From NCBI GenBank assembly GCA_949316495.1, contig OX439005.1, positions 25,150,217 through 25,214,216 of the forward strand: 64,000 bases of DNA. The letters run 5' to 3'. This DNA comes from Amphiduros pacificus. Its lineage: Eukaryota > Annelida > Polychaeta > Phyllodocida > Hesionidae. Positions 12,789-27,291 of this stretch are shown piece after piece. How positions within the stretch are numbered: position 1 is the stretch's first letter; the number at the start of each line of letters is the position of its first letter. The notes beneath the pieces are model-generated. The model made no database searches. It was not told where the DNA came from and saw only the letters and a list, made by a program, of their open reading frames with translations. The position numbers and the translations under genes were made by a program.

Positions 12789-14470
12789 CTGGCAGGTATC
12801 CAGCCTATACCCCAAAATGATTGCATCATGCCTATATACTAAGCTGGTATCCTGCATATACACCACAGTAATGGCATCATGCCTATACATTAAGCTGGTA
12901 TCCTTCATATACACCACAGTAATGGCATCATGCCTATACATTAAGCTGGTATCCTTCATATACACTACAGTAATGGCATCATGCCTATACATTAAGCTGG
13001 TATCCTTCATATACACCACAGTAATGGTATCATGCCTATACATTAAGCTGGTATCCTTCATATACACCACAGTAATGGCATCATGCCTATACATTAAGCT
13101 GGTATCCTTCATATACACCACAGTAATGGCATCATGCCTATACATTAAGCTGGTATCCTTCATATACACCACAGTAATGGCATCATGCCTATACATTAAG
13201 CTGGTATCCTTCATATACACCACAGTAATGGCATCATGCCTATACATTAAGCTGGTATCCTTCATATACACCACAGTAATGGCATCATGCCTATACACCA
13301 AGCTGGTATCCTTCATATACACCACAGTAATGGCATCATGCCTATACATTAAGCTGGTATCCTTCATATACACCACAGTAATGGCATCATGCCTATACAC
13401 CAAGCTGGTATCCTTCATATACACCACAGTAATGGCATCATGCCTATACACCAAGCTGGTATCCTTCATATACACCACAGTAATGGCATCATGACTATAC
13501 ATTAAGCTGGTATCTTGCATATATACACCACAGTAATGGCATCATGCCTATACATTAAGCTGGTATCCTTCATATACACCACAGTAATGGCATCATGCCT
13601 ATACATTAAGCTGGTATCCTTCATATACACCACAGTAATGGCATCAGGCCTATACATTAAGCTGGTATCCTTCTTATACACCACAGTAATGGCATCATGC
13701 CTATACATTAAGCTGGTATCTTGCATATACACCACAGTAATGGCATCATGACTATACATTAAGCTGGTATCCTTCATATACACCATAGTAATGGCATCAT
13801 GCCTATACACCAAGCTGGTATCCTTCATATACACCACAGTAATGGCATCATGTCTATACATTAAGCTGGTATCCTTCATATACACCACAGTAATGGCATC
13901 ATGCCTATACACCAAGCTGGTATCCTTCATATACACCACAGTAATGGCATCATGCCTATACATTAAGCTGGTATCCTTCATATACACCAAAGTAATGGCA
14001 TCATGCCTATACATTAAGCTGGTATCCTTCATATACACCACAGTAATGGCATCATGCCTATATACTGCTGATATCTTGCATATACACCACAGTAATGGCA
14101 TCATGTCTATACATTAAGCTGGTATCCTTCATATACACCATAGTAATGGCATCATGCCTATACACCAAGCTGGTATCCTGCATATACACCACAGTAATGG
14201 CATCATGCCTATACACCAAGCTGGTATCCTTCATATACACCACAGTAATGGCATCATGCCTATACACCACAATCATGGTTTAATGGTTAAGGCCTATATG
14301 CCAAAATGATTGTGTCATGTCTATAGACCAGGGTGGTATCCTGCCTATACATCACACTGATGATGATATGCCCCTACACCGCAGTCATCGTATAGAGCCA
14401 ATAACCACACTGATGGTACACAGCCTTTACCCTACAATGACAGTTTCATTGCTGTACAGCACCAAGCTTG
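12789..14470. repeat. 51-bp minisatellite, about 28 core copies with decayed edges
   Basis: The core at about 12844-14275 consists of 51-bp units with CTGGTATCCTTCATATACACC and GTAATGGCATCATGCC. Edge copies (12789-12843 and 14276-14470) are diverged but keep the order of motifs. Two sub-variants (TACATTAAGC and TACACCAAGC) are interspersed. A 2-bp insertion near 13520 and a shortened unit near 14065 shift the frame. Because the unit is 17 codons and stop-free in one frame on each strand, frames of about 250 codons appear on both strands over the same DNA. Differences between copies change amino acids freely, and no exon signals flank the array. Confidence 0.97.
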
Positions 14471-14781
14471 AAAGATCTGCACCTATTCAGTGCAATTTAT
14501 GTATACTTCCTGAAGACCTCATTGATGTGCACACAGTGTTGTTTTGACAAGTAAAGTGGATGTAAATGAACAGGATACTATCAGGGAGGAGGCTGAAGGT
14601 TTTACAATAGTGAAAAAACATTTGTGATGAATGTTAATGTTTGAAAGAGGGTGTCACTTTATTCAACAGGCAGTGATTTATCTTTATTCTGGGATTGCCC
14701 AAGCCTAACCAGTACAGCTCTCATTGACAGCATCCAACCACCTGTTACCTGATACCCCATCCTCCCAGGATTGATTCTACC
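14471..14781. other. Spacer between the 51-bp and 37-bp arrays
   Basis: Nothing recognisable: no frame of note and no repeat beyond fading edge copies. Confidence 0.5.
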
Positions 14782-15655
14782 ACTCCAAACTCTACCTTTG
14801 GGTTTGGGATGGAGTCCTTGTACTCAAATCTTACTTTTGACCCGGCTGGACTACCTCACCTCAAACCCTACCATAAACCTGGAAGAGGTCCCTCACCTCA
14901 AAACCTGCCTTTAACCTGGCAGAGGTCCTACACCTCACACCCTGCCTTTAACCTGGCAGAGGTCCCTCACTTCAAACCCTGCCTTTAACCTGGCAGAGGT
15001 CCCTCACTTCAAAACCTGCCTTTAACCTGGCAGAGGTCCCTCATCTCAAAACCTGCCTTTAACCTGGCAGAGGTCCCTCACTTCAAACCCTGCCTTTAAC
15101 CTGGCAGAGGTCCCTCACTTCAAACCCTGCCTTTAACCTGGTAGAGGTCCCTCACTTCAAACCCTGCCTTTAACCTGGCAGAGGTCCCTCACTTCAAACC
15201 CTGCCTTTAACCTGGCAGAGGTCCTACACCTCACACCCTGCCTTTAACCTGGCAGAGGTCCTACACCTCACACCCTGCCTTTAACCTGGCAGAGGTCCTA
15301 CACCTCACACCCTGCCTTTAACCTGGCAGAGGTCCCTCACTTCAAACCCTGCCTTTTACCTGGCAGAGGTCCTACATCTTACACCCTGTCTTTAACCAAG
15401 CTGAAGTCCTTTAACTCAAGCCCCGTCTTTAACCGCGCTGGAGTCCATTTACTTAAACCTACCTTTAATCTAACTGGCATCCCTCACCTCAAATACTTTA
15501 AATAGGTTAGATTCCTTTACCTCAAACCCTACCTTTAAACTTCCCAGAGTCCCTTACCTCAAACCCTACCTTTAACTTAGTCAGTGTCCATTGCCTCAAA
15601 TCCTACCTAAAACTATATCTGGATTCTTCATGTCAAACCCTTTCTTCAACCGAGA
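14782..15655. repeat. 37-bp minisatellite, about 22 copies, homogeneous core
   Basis: The core at about 14890-15398 repeats a 37-bp unit containing CTGCCTTTAACCTGGCAGAG with variants CCTCACTTCAAACC and CTACACCTCACACC. Copies on both sides become steadily more diverged (for example TCTACCTTTGGG at the left and CTACCTAAAACTA at the right). The C-rich strand is +. 37 bp is not a codon multiple, and no frame survives. Confidence 0.95.
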
Positions 15656-17146
<1,491 letters not shown>

Positions 17147-19208
17147 GCAGTATTATTCTCAGAACAGAGAGCTCAGGTGGTATGTTGAGATATACTTGAG
17201 CACCCCTGCGACAGTGGAGAGCGGGAGGGTGTGCCATGCCACACCCACTAGGTTATAGAGCTTCTGTAAGACATATATCTGTAATCAACACAAACTTGAA
17301 TCAACCACGTGTCATTTGACATTGACAACTCCATTGGCTCAGATGTTCATCATTAAATATGAACTCCTCAAAATGAGGGGTTGTCATGAAATAAGATTAC
17401 ATCGCACATCAGCACTCACTACCAGAAAATGGTAATATTAGTATGTTTGGAATCATATGAATGTATTCATGTATGTATTGTATATTGTTTTGATTTAAAA
17501 TATATGTTGTAATTTTTCACAACTTAAAATTTAACTGCATATTTAATGAATAATCCATAGAATTTGAAATGTCTCCAAATTATCAAAGAATTTTAAGTGA
17601 ACCTTTTGATATGATATAAAACTCAACATTTTTGTATGACATTCAACGTGCCCTTTTTGAACAACACATAGCTAATGTTATCTTGAAAATAAAAAAAAAA
17701 CTTTAGAGAAATTTGTGAATGAATTGACAATTCTGTGCAGTATGTAATTGGTACATGACCAAGGGCACCTCAGATCAGTCTATCACTAGTATAAGGCAGT
17801 GGAGTTCTGAGACTTGTGGCATTGAGATCTTTATACCTATAGGCAGTCGGCATGTAAGATCCTGCTGGGCTTTGATGTGACTTCATCTGGGGAAACACAG
17901 CAGATTTGTGTGGGGCCTGCTCTGTCTATTAGCCACATATCAAGTGACAAGTGGTGGCACTACATGGGCTAACACCAGGCTAGTTTGTTTGCATTCAGAG
18001 CCGTGCTGTTTATTCAGAAGGAAAGCTGTAGGGGCCAGGGGAAACTGGTGGGTGGGAAAGCAGCATGTTTGGACACTGTCACCTCCATCTGCTTACCCTA
18101 TATATAACAATCTTATATACCACTGCACTCACTACTCGTCAGAATAAATCTGGATTAGCTTGATGTTAGTGTCTGTTCATGTGTATTATTGGTGTTCTCC
18201 TCATGCTTGGCTTCACCATTGAGATTAACAGCCTCTTCGCATCAAAGCTTTTATTTTTTTGTCATTAAAAGGATCTTTAAACCATTATTTAAAAAAAATA
18301 ATACTTTATTGTGAATCAAGAATAAAACAGCCAAGATTATGACCATGGTCAAACCAGATAGAGTTGAGAGATATAAAGGTGCTTAACCTGAATTCTAACC
18401 TGGAACTTGTTGATTGATTTAGTGGTGAAAATGTTACCATGCTGACTTGTACCTGTCACTTGTGGTTAGTTCTATGGATATGAGACGACATAGATTAATA
18501 CATCTTTATAAAACATGTCAAATTAATTATACCTTCCAGGATTTCTGTTTGCTTAACTATTATGTTACAACACGCATGAGGTCATAGTCAAAAACATGTT
18601 GTAAGCATGATGTTTCTCATTTGATACATCTGAGAACTGTATGCAGTCATGTCTTAGCAGGTGGAATGGCGGCATAATACCTGGTGACTTATGAATGATT
18701 GAGTGCATGCTGCAACATCAACTGATACTGGATACAGTATGCACCTGCTGTACCTACCTGACTCACTCATTGCTTTCTGACTCAAATTGATGCTCTCACC
18801 TGACTCACTGCTCTGTGTCACATGACTGCTCATGTGATCTGTCACATGACCTCACACAACCATGAGAACCGCTGGAGATCTTAGTCATTTAAATGCGGCC
18901 CATGATTTATAACAGATCTCTTAATATGTGTCACATACCTTTTTACTCATCACTCATACTTGTCACAAGACTTTAAAAACCTCTTAGTGACTGTCGCTTG
19001 TCGCATGATTTTCATAATGATCCAGGCAAATTATTTACATCAAAATCGCTGCTTTATAATACCTTACTTTATAATATGATAAGTGAAAGTTATTAATGAA
19101 TAATTTGAGAGTATTAAACCAGACTATGTCTGCTCATGATTCTGAACTGAAAAATAATGATCCTAGGAATGTCTCATCTGCATATACAAAGTCCAGTTTT
19201 ATTATCTT

Positions 19209-19255
19209 AAATATTGTTATACATCAAATATTGTTATACATCAAATATTGTTATA
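19209..19255. repeat. 17-bp tandem repeat, 2.8 copies
   Basis: AAATATTGTTATACATC is repeated, with the third copy partial. Confidence 0.9.
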
Positions 19256-20306
19256 GAAGAAGTGAAAGTTGAATATGCTGATCTTTTAAGATATAGAATT
19301 AATTGATCAATGTTAATAAACTATTTTCCAAGCCATTTTGATCAGCTGGGTGCCAGACTCAGCTCAGGTACTTGGCATCCTTTATGATCATTAATATGGT
19401 CCTGTATTTGTTAATTAGAGGGGAAGGAGGTGTGTGAATATAATAGGCAGGTCACAGACTCCCCCACCTCATTAAGATATCCACTCAATAATGTATATAG
19501 GATACAGTGATCCATGAAGTATGGACATGTGCAGCACTATATTAATTACCTGACACCGCTGTCAAGATAGAAGAAAGATTGCAATGAAAATTATATATAA
19601 AGTTCAAAACTCAATGGAGTATTCTGCTTTGTCCCCAGGTTAAAAACTTGTATGGGTTGGTTAAAGTTCATTTGAAGGCCATTTTGCCTATTTTGTCAAA
19701 TCAAGAACCATGGGTCTATTATGAAATATGTTGCCAGGATGGTATTTATAATATGCATCTGAGCAAGCCTGATTCATCAATTATGATAAAGACATGTCAC
19801 TGGATAGGAAAATCAAATCTATAAGGGAACACCATATATTAAGTAGAATTTCAGGTTAAAATAAGGCAAAAAAAATCTATTTTTGTTGAGTCGAGTGTTG
19901 AGATAACTTTTGGAAAAGTTTCATACTTCAATGTATCTAAGCTGAGGCTTACAAGTTAAGTTTCACCTCTTACTTGACTATGAAGAGGCTGTGCTGAAGC
20001 TGGGATCATTAGTTGCCATGGTACCGGTCAGGACCAGTTTGAGGGATAAGGTGTGTAAATACAGCAACATGTTATGATGGGTTGCTGGGGTGTCCGCTTT
20101 TTATTGTAGTTAGATACAGACAAAGTGAAAGAGGTACAGAAGACAAGCCTAGATGTTTGAAGTACAGAGATCTGGTGATGAGGTCTGGGGGAGCCTCTAG
20201 CCATTAATCTTTTCAGATGTTTAACCTGTTTACTCCCCTCACACATTTAATCAACAATAAGTATGTTTTCCTTAATTTTAGTGTTGCACTAATCTAATGT
20301 CATATT

Positions 20307-20423
20307 GCTAAATACTGATATCTCAAGTCCTGCTTCAACTTGATAATTGAAAGAGTGATGAGAATTGATAATTGCTAAATACTGACATCTTGATAATTGA
20401 AAGAGTGATGAGAAATGATAATT
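20307..20423. repeat. Tandem duplication, 67-bp and 50-bp copies
   Basis: GCTAAATACTGAYATC and the segment TTGATAATTGAAAGAGTGAT recur. The second copy lacks about 17 bp between them. Few mismatches, so fairly recent. Confidence 0.85.
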
Positions 20424-21376
20424 ATGTTAAATTTCAGATCAGGTTGAAAAATAAAATCAACTGCACTTTAAGTCCTTGAACCTTTTACTACCACAGTATA
20501 ACATTCATTAATAGACCAGAATGCTGCTGTATTCTGTCAGATCAACATATAATATGGTCAGTTAAAGTATATAAATATCATAATACATGTTATTATACAG
20601 AATTTGAGAATCAGAATTTTGCATTAAATTGTTATCTACAATTTGAAATTCAGAAAATACCATTAGACTCTTTTGTCATTATTTATAAAGATAATACTGT
20701 TATTCATCCAAAAAGTATATTGATGTTTTTTGCCATTTAACCAAGATAAAATGTTTCATTTAAGCTGTGTCATGACAAGGAGCTTCGTAATCTAATGTAA
20801 ATATTACAGGTCATGATGAATAACATGATTATCTGATTTGGATGTTGAGAAATTGGCCTTCTTCTGCTCAGACTCAATTATCTGTAGTTGTATTTGAACA
20901 AAGTGTTCTTCATTTATTCTTGTGAGATTTTAATTAAAGCCTGCTGGCTGCACAGTGTTTGAAATGTGAGGGCATTAATCCACAGGACTCTCCCAAAATA
21001 AAGGAAAATTTTAATTATATGGCATCTTTGGAAGCTGCCGATAAATTGCCAGAGCTTACATTTCTTGGTCTCACAGGTAGTCTTACATTTTGCTGATAAT
21101 TATTGTTCTCTGCCTCATCTTGAGACCGTCTGATAGGATTACTATGTCGCATGCAGAATGTACTCCCCAGACACACCATGAGGACTCGCTACCTTTTTAT
21201 AGGTACTAGGTCAGCATCCCAGTGTTGCCATTCATCAATTATTTTTGGTCATTGATTTCTTTTTCTGCCATCAAAGTCTTAGTTCCTTAACTGGAGGGTG
21301 GTGCATAGATCTACAATGGTAATGGAATCAAGAGGCTAGTCTTCCTGCGTAATTGTCCTCTGCTTGAGAGGCAAAC

Positions 21377-21530
21377 GTCCCCACAGGACCATCAGGCATG
21401 GGACCAGTCTTTTGTAGGATATATCAACAAAGATCCCTCAGAACCTCAGGACATGGTACCAGTCTGCCATAGGAGATTTTGAGAAAGGTCCCACAAAATC
21501 TCCAGACAAGTTACCAGTTGTCTACACACA
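21377..21530. repeat. Decayed 55-bp tandem repeat, about 3 copies
   Basis: Units start at about 21377, 21433 and 21488 with RTCCCWCA, followed by CAGGCATGGGACCAGT, CAGGACATGGTACCAGT and CCAGACAAGTTACCAGT in turn. An old, unhomogenised minisatellite. Confidence 0.6.
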
Positions 21531-22588
21531 AATGGTGGTCTGCTAAATAGAAAAGCAGGAATGGCTCTGCCAACCCATCAGACAGAGAAGATTTTGTATA
21601 TGGATGGAAATATCATGATATTTAAATTTTAAAAAAGGCCATGCAGAGAAAAAAATATTTCTTAACAGACACTTTAAAACATGTTGATTTTTCATAGCAT
21701 CAAAAAAATAATAGACTTCAGAAAAATGAAGTTATATATTTAGATATCAAGATATCTGTATTCATTTGTATTATTTAATTATCTGAGACAGATTTAAACC
21801 ATATAGATATATTAAGAACCCAAATGCTATAGATGTCTAGAGGAGGGGAAGTAAGATATGAGTTGACACCTCGATGTTACATTAGATGCACACTTGTATC
21901 TGGGGATGTGAGACAACACAAGTCTGGACCGACCAGTTGTGATTTAGCATGTTGTTTGCTGGTCAGCTTGTCAGAGTTAAGTACAAGTTATAACAGTGTG
22001 AACAACATTAAATGAGCAGAGCATTCCAGATAAGGTTGTACAGTACAGGATAACAGTCCTATCTATATTTAAGACCTTCTGTTCATGGCACATGTAATTT
22101 GTTTGTCCGATTTAAAGTGTTTATTGCTTCATTTATAAGACAGAATTCAAATAACAGGTTTTAGGAATTGCTTCAGATGTCTGTGCTAAATGTAATTCTC
22201 AGAACAGAGTATGTCCTCAGAGGGAAATAAATCTTGTGGATGATGAAGATGAAATGCTTGGTTTCATATCGAAACACCACAATTTCAATAAATTGATAAT
22301 TTGGTAGGAAATAGATTGTGCGGGAGATATTGTCGGTTGTAAACTTTTATGGTTTGAACTGGGAGAGGCAAATACTGCCAAGATTCTCTGGAGGCTTCAT
22401 ATGCAGAATCAAAGTGTGGAGTAGTAGTGTCTGTCGTGAATCTCAGGAGGATTGCTGTATTGGTGGCTGAAGATTAGGGCTGAAGTTCTTTGGAGTGGAT
22501 AGATCACTGCAGATTGCATGCTCAATGACAATTGACACTTGACTCTTCAAGAGGCAGACACATTATTGTTCAAAAATTCACCCCTTGT

Positions 22589-23553
22589 CCCCAGGGAGGT
22601 CATGTGATACTCTCTGGCCCAAGGCAGGTGTTACAATGCCTTGAGTCTGAGGCAGGTGTTATGATACTATGAGCCCAAGGCAGGTGTTATGATACTACGA
22701 GCCCAAGGCAGGTGTTGTGATACCATGAGCCCAAGGGAGGTGTTATGATACCATGAGCCCAAGGGAGGTGTTGTGTTACTATGAGCCCAAGGCAGGTGTT
22801 ATGATACTGTGAGCCCAAGGGAGGTGTTGTGTTACTATGAGCCCAAGGGAGGTGTTGTGATACCATGAACCCAAGGCAGGTGTTATGATACTGTGAGCCC
22901 AAGGGAGGTGTTGTGATACCATGAACCCAAGGCAGGTGTTATGATACTGTGAGCCCAAGGGAGGTGTTGTGTTACTATGAGCCCAAGGGAGGTGTTGTGA
23001 TACCATGAACCCAAGGCAGGTGTTATGATACTGTGAGCCCAAGGGAGGTGTTGTGATACCATGAACCCAAGACAGGTGTTATGATACTGTGAGCCCAAGG
23101 GAGGTGTTGTGATACCATGAGCCCAAGGGAGGTGTTATGATACTGTGAGCCCAAGGGAGGTTTTATGATACTATGAGCCCAAGGGAGGTGTTGTGATACC
23201 ATGAGCCCTAGGGAGGTCTTGTGTTACTATGAGCCCAAGGGAGGTGTTATGATGCCATGAGCCCAAGGGAGGTGTTGTGATACTATGAGCCCAAGGCAGG
23301 TGTTATGATACTATGAGCCCAAGGCAGGTGTTGTGATACCATGAGCCCAAGGGAGGTGTTATGATGCCATGAGCCCAAGGGAGGTGTTATGATACTATGA
23401 GCCCAAGGGAGGTGTTATGATGCCATGAGCCCAAGGGAGGTGTTATGATGCCATGAGCCCAAGGGAGGTGTTGTGATACTATGAGCCCAAGGGAGGTGTT
23501 GTGATACTATGAGCCCAAGGGAGGTGTTGTGATACTATGAGCCCAAGGCAGGC
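22589..23553. repeat. 28-bp minisatellite, about 34 copies, with 5-unit higher-order repeat
   Basis: The unit contains GAGCCCAAGGGAGGTGTT followed by RTGATACTAT. Variants GGCAGG/GGGAGG and GTTGTG/GTTATG mark individual copies. The rarer CATGAACC variant occurs at 22864, 22920, 23004 and 23060, two pairs exactly 140 bp apart. This shows a five-unit block duplicated as a whole. Frames of 71-87 codons on the - strand are repeat artefacts. Confidence 0.97.
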
Positions 23554-24204
23554 ATAGCTGACAACTGTGGTTGCCACCCCAGGGTTGCCACACCATTTTT
23601 TGTTGACAAAATCAAAATGTGGTTCACAAAACTATTATCAAGTTCACAGAATGTTACATCCTAAGATAAGTTTATCCCTTTTAGTAGATTATTGATCAGG
23701 GACTTTGCTTGTTTGTTTAGCAATATTGATTTGAATTCTGATATATATCAAGAGATATCTGTGAAAGCAAGCTGCATTAAGAAATGGTGAATGGGAAATG
23801 TGTAAATGGGGATTTAGCACAGGGATGAAGAGAGCCGCCCCATGGTGTGCGGGGCCATGTAGACTTAGGTTTATTAGCATGGACCACAGCTTATTTATTC
23901 AGCATATGGACAGCAACAAGTGATTGTTCAGGATGTTGACTTGTGTAGTGTGCCTTTAGTCAGAGGCTCATGAAGCGGGTCAGATTTGTATATGTATATA
24001 TCAGAGCAGCTCTCTCTATGTATTATACTGATTGCGTTCATGCCCCACATCATGGCTGAGAAATCGAGACAGCGTGGGCGATCCCTCATGTCCATATTGA
24101 GCAGAAAGTGGACAAGTTAAGAATGTCCCATTGTGATATTCATTCATGGTGCTTCAAGTTTATGATATTACATTTATTATTAGCAAATATTCTGCCTTAA
24201 TAAA
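23554..24204. other. Unique DNA, no gene seen
   Basis: No frame beyond about 63 codons and no repeats. Confidence 0.55.
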
Positions 24205-24652
24205 GTGGAAGTGGGGTTACCCAACATACTAGCAAACTAGGAGTATGGTCTCCCTACATACCAGTAAAATAGGAGTATGGTCTTCCTACATACCAGTAAA
24301 ATATGAGTATGGTCTCCCTACATACCAGTAAAATAGGAGTATGGTCTCCCTACATACCAGTAAAATAGGAGTATGGTCTCCCTACATACCAGTAAAATAG
24401 GAGTATGGTCTCCCTACATACCAGTAAAATAGGAGTATGGTCTCCCTACATACCAGTAAAATAGGAGTATGGTCTCCCTTTAACCAAGTAAAATAGTTGC
24501 ACATCATCCTTTATACCAGCAAAATAGCTGCATGGTCTTCCTTTGTACCAGCAAAAATTCCAACATGAGCTTCCTTTATATCAGGAAAATAGCAGGATGG
24601 TCTCCCTTTATGGCATCAAAATAACAGGAAAATAGCAGGATGGTTTTCCTTC
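24205..24652. repeat. 32-bp minisatellite, about 13 copies
   Basis: The core (24240-24495) has eight almost identical units of GGAGTATGGTCTCCCTACAT plus ACCAGTAAAATA. Right-hand copies to about 24652 are progressively altered (CATCATCCTTTATACCAGC, then CAGGATGGTCTCCC). A one-sided gradient of decay. Confidence 0.95.
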
Positions 24653-24824
24653 CTGCCACCAGCCACCAGCAATACAGCAGTATGAAGCTGACTGACTGGT
24701 GTCTGTGTATGACATCACATTCTGGAAGGTCTGTTATCAGCCTGAACTGACCAACTCTGCTGTCACTGTTGTTCACAACAACCGCCCATCACACCATGCT
24801 ATTTGACCATATTTTCCTCCCATA

Positions 24825-24838
24825 GCGACCTCTGGTGG
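24825..24838 (-). promoter_or_regulatory. CTCF-like binding motif
   Basis: - strand CCACCAGAGGTCGC, one mismatch in the GGC core. The weakest of the set with the C-rich left half intact. Confidence 0.25.
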
Positions 24839-25420
24839 CAGCTTGGCATGCATGCCAAATGCTGCTGATCTAATCACTGCCCTGGTTTGTGTGCCAACTA
24901 AAATAGGTGATCGAAAACTGGTGAAGCATATTGTGATAAATCAAAAGAGGAGGACATGAGAGAATGAAGCCAAGCATTACAGACAGCTGTGATAAGTAAA
25001 TATTGATCTGCCCTGTATGAGCTATGAGAACATGGTCAACCTCTGACATCATATACCAACCTTTGTAATATTAAACATGCTCTCAGCATTGTTTTACTTT
25101 GTGAGGCTATTGACCCCAGGGGGCTCCACCCAGTTGGGTAATGGCATTAATATGAGGGTTAGGTGTTGGCCTAATAAGCGAGATGCCATGTGATGCCATT
25201 GCAGACTCTTGTTTTTGCCGAGGACCGTGGTGATGACAGGCGTTCCACATAATCAGTATGCTGCAAGTCAGTGGCTCTTGATGGAAATCAGATGACCAAA
25301 GAACTGCAGCTTATTGGCAAAGATAAGCAAAACAGAAGCATGCCTCGTCTAGACACTGACCAGTTGCTTGAAGCATAGCAAGGACCTCAGGGAAGCCAGC
25401 CAAGCTTTCGTGTGCAAATG

Positions 25421-25443
25421 TCCTCTCTCTCTCTCTCTCTTCC
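25421..25443. repeat. (CT)n microsatellite, short
   Basis: About nine CT dinucleotides ending in TTCC. Short enough to be ordinary background. Confidence 0.9.
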
Positions 25444-27254
25444 TATAGGCCTGCAGTCACCTCTGAGGTGGTGGCTTCTATGGGAAGATAGGCTGAGATA
25501 GGCAACACACTTCAAAGACACATTCATTCCCACCAGAAAATATTCAGTCCCTTCAAACAGATTACAACATGAGCTCAGGAAGGCCATAAGATTAGATTGC
25601 ATCAATGTTTTCATTTAAAAAAAAACTTCTATGTTATTTGTCATTGCTCATCTTTGATTTCTTTGCGAGTTTGGGCTGCCTTAAATATTGAAGTGGCTTG
25701 TGTTTTTTTATTCAGGATAGAAGTGATTCTTTTGATGACAGATTAGAACCATAATAAATTATGGCCTCAGATCAGAGACAGAAGTTTGTAACTCACACAA
25801 CAAGTCAAAACCTCTAATTTATATAACTGACACTGTTTCATCTGTGATATACCTTTGATGTATTTTCCAAGTACATACAGATTTTAAATATGAATAAGAA
25901 ATTTGATAATATGTTTTTGTCAGAAAGGGCAAACATGGGAATGTGTTTCAATGCAGCCAACACACTTAAAGCAGCATGATACTGGCATAGAGATAAAGGT
26001 ACTTATGTGCTGCATGGTATGTGCCATAGATTAAGTGGTACCAAAGAGAGAACAGCAACCCGAGGACATAGAAGATACAACACAGGTCCTTTGATAGTAT
26101 CACATCATAAAAAAGACCAGGCATGACTTTTCATATCAAAGGTTCAGTGACATTTCAGGGAAAAATTTAAACTTATAATTTTTGAGGACCAACATGCTGT
26201 AGGTGTTCATGTAACATACAAAATAGTTATGAAAAGGTTACAAATCCAGGCACATTATTTTTCAAAATCACAAAAACATACCAGAAACTTAGACAGTAAG
26301 AGAATCATGTTTCAAGCTGTGTGCAATAAACAACGATCTCAAATAACAACATGAATAATATATGTTGACATGAGATTAAAAATGTAGAATTAGCAAATAT
26401 CATATAGGTTAAGCACATGGTATAAGTTAGCAGAGTAATGAAGATGTTTTGATGGGCAGAGATGGGATGGTGGCATGCAAGGCTACCATTAAGAGTCAGT
26501 CCTATACCGGGCACTGACAGCTGGTGTGAAGGCTTGGTTCAATTGGCTTTGTTTGCTTGTATTTTGAAGGAAAGTACATATGCATAAAGCATTAGCAAAT
26601 CTCTTTAAATTTGCCATTTCTCTAATGAACTGCCTTTATACTGACTGTTACAATATATTCTGGAATGGTTTAAAAATTTTTTTATAAATATAGAAAAGGA
26701 AAGTTTCATTTAAGAATTAGATGCAAAGTAAAAACAGTAAAGGTTTTTTGAACATACCTTTACCTTACAAGATTGTTTTACCAATTATACAATATAAATA
26801 ACCCATTATTGTAATTTTGGAACTATGAACTGGATAGGATATAGAATGAGTCAATACTACCTTAACATCTCAGCATTCAGTTCTCATTCCAAGATTCCCA
26901 CTTGCAGTTGCAGTATATCATCAACATATTGGAAAATATTCTTACTGACTTTGATGCAATATCACTATATGCTATGCAATGGCATTTGAAGAATTGTTAA
27001 GTGACACAATTAATTTTTATAGATTTTTGTCTGTATATGTGTAAACTGAAACTGACCTATCTTATTTGAGGTAAAAATATGAGCCAGAGACCTGCTCCGG
27101 ACCTTAAAAAGAGGTCATTGTCTCTCTCATTTGATGAGGAATGTCTCTATGTCCAGGGGGACTACCCTACATTCCTGGACTCTTAGCACAAGGTAGTAAA
27201 ACACAATGAAGTCTTGGTTGATACTAAAGATTCTTTTTAATCTCATTCCTGCAG

Positions 27255-27291
27255 GATTTGAACGTTGACGTGATTGACGACTTTTGCTGCA
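27255..27291 (+). CDS. Candidate 37-nt coding microexon (function unknown)
   Basis: The upstream side is a strong 3' splice site: a run of C/T from about 27231 ending CATTCCTGCAG at 27254, with ACTAA near 27222-27228 as a possible branch point. The downstream side is GTAAGTTA, a strong donor, beginning at 27292. Of the three frames only one is open across the 37 nt, reading DLNVDVIDDFCC plus one extra base. It starts at a codon boundary and leaves one base for the next exon. The segment has three CpG within 18 bp in a CpG-poor region, which hints at selection. I do not recognise the peptide, and it is not a proper EF-hand loop despite its Asp/Asn residues. The strand agrees with the three ratchet sites. 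A pairing of good-looking splice sites can arise by chance in 64 kb, so this is a candidate only. Confidence 0.35.

Larger units (their letters stand above)
24653..27240. other. Unique AT-rich DNA, no gene seen
   Basis: Contains a (CT)n tract at 25421-25443 and a CTCF-like motif at 24825-24838 (- strand, one mismatch, CCACCAGAGGTCGC). No supported coding region. The longest frames are below 90 codons. Confidence 0.5.

Noticed and set aside
12742-14276. 250- and 249-codon frames on opposite strands, plus 200- and 108-codon frames
   Set aside because: They follow from a 51-bp unit without stops. There is no silent-site bias among copies, frames break at repeat irregularities, and no splice or promoter context is present.
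18740-19020. Recurring CTGACTCACT and TGTCACATGA motifs
   Set aside because: Spacing is irregular; I could not define a unit well enough to call an array.
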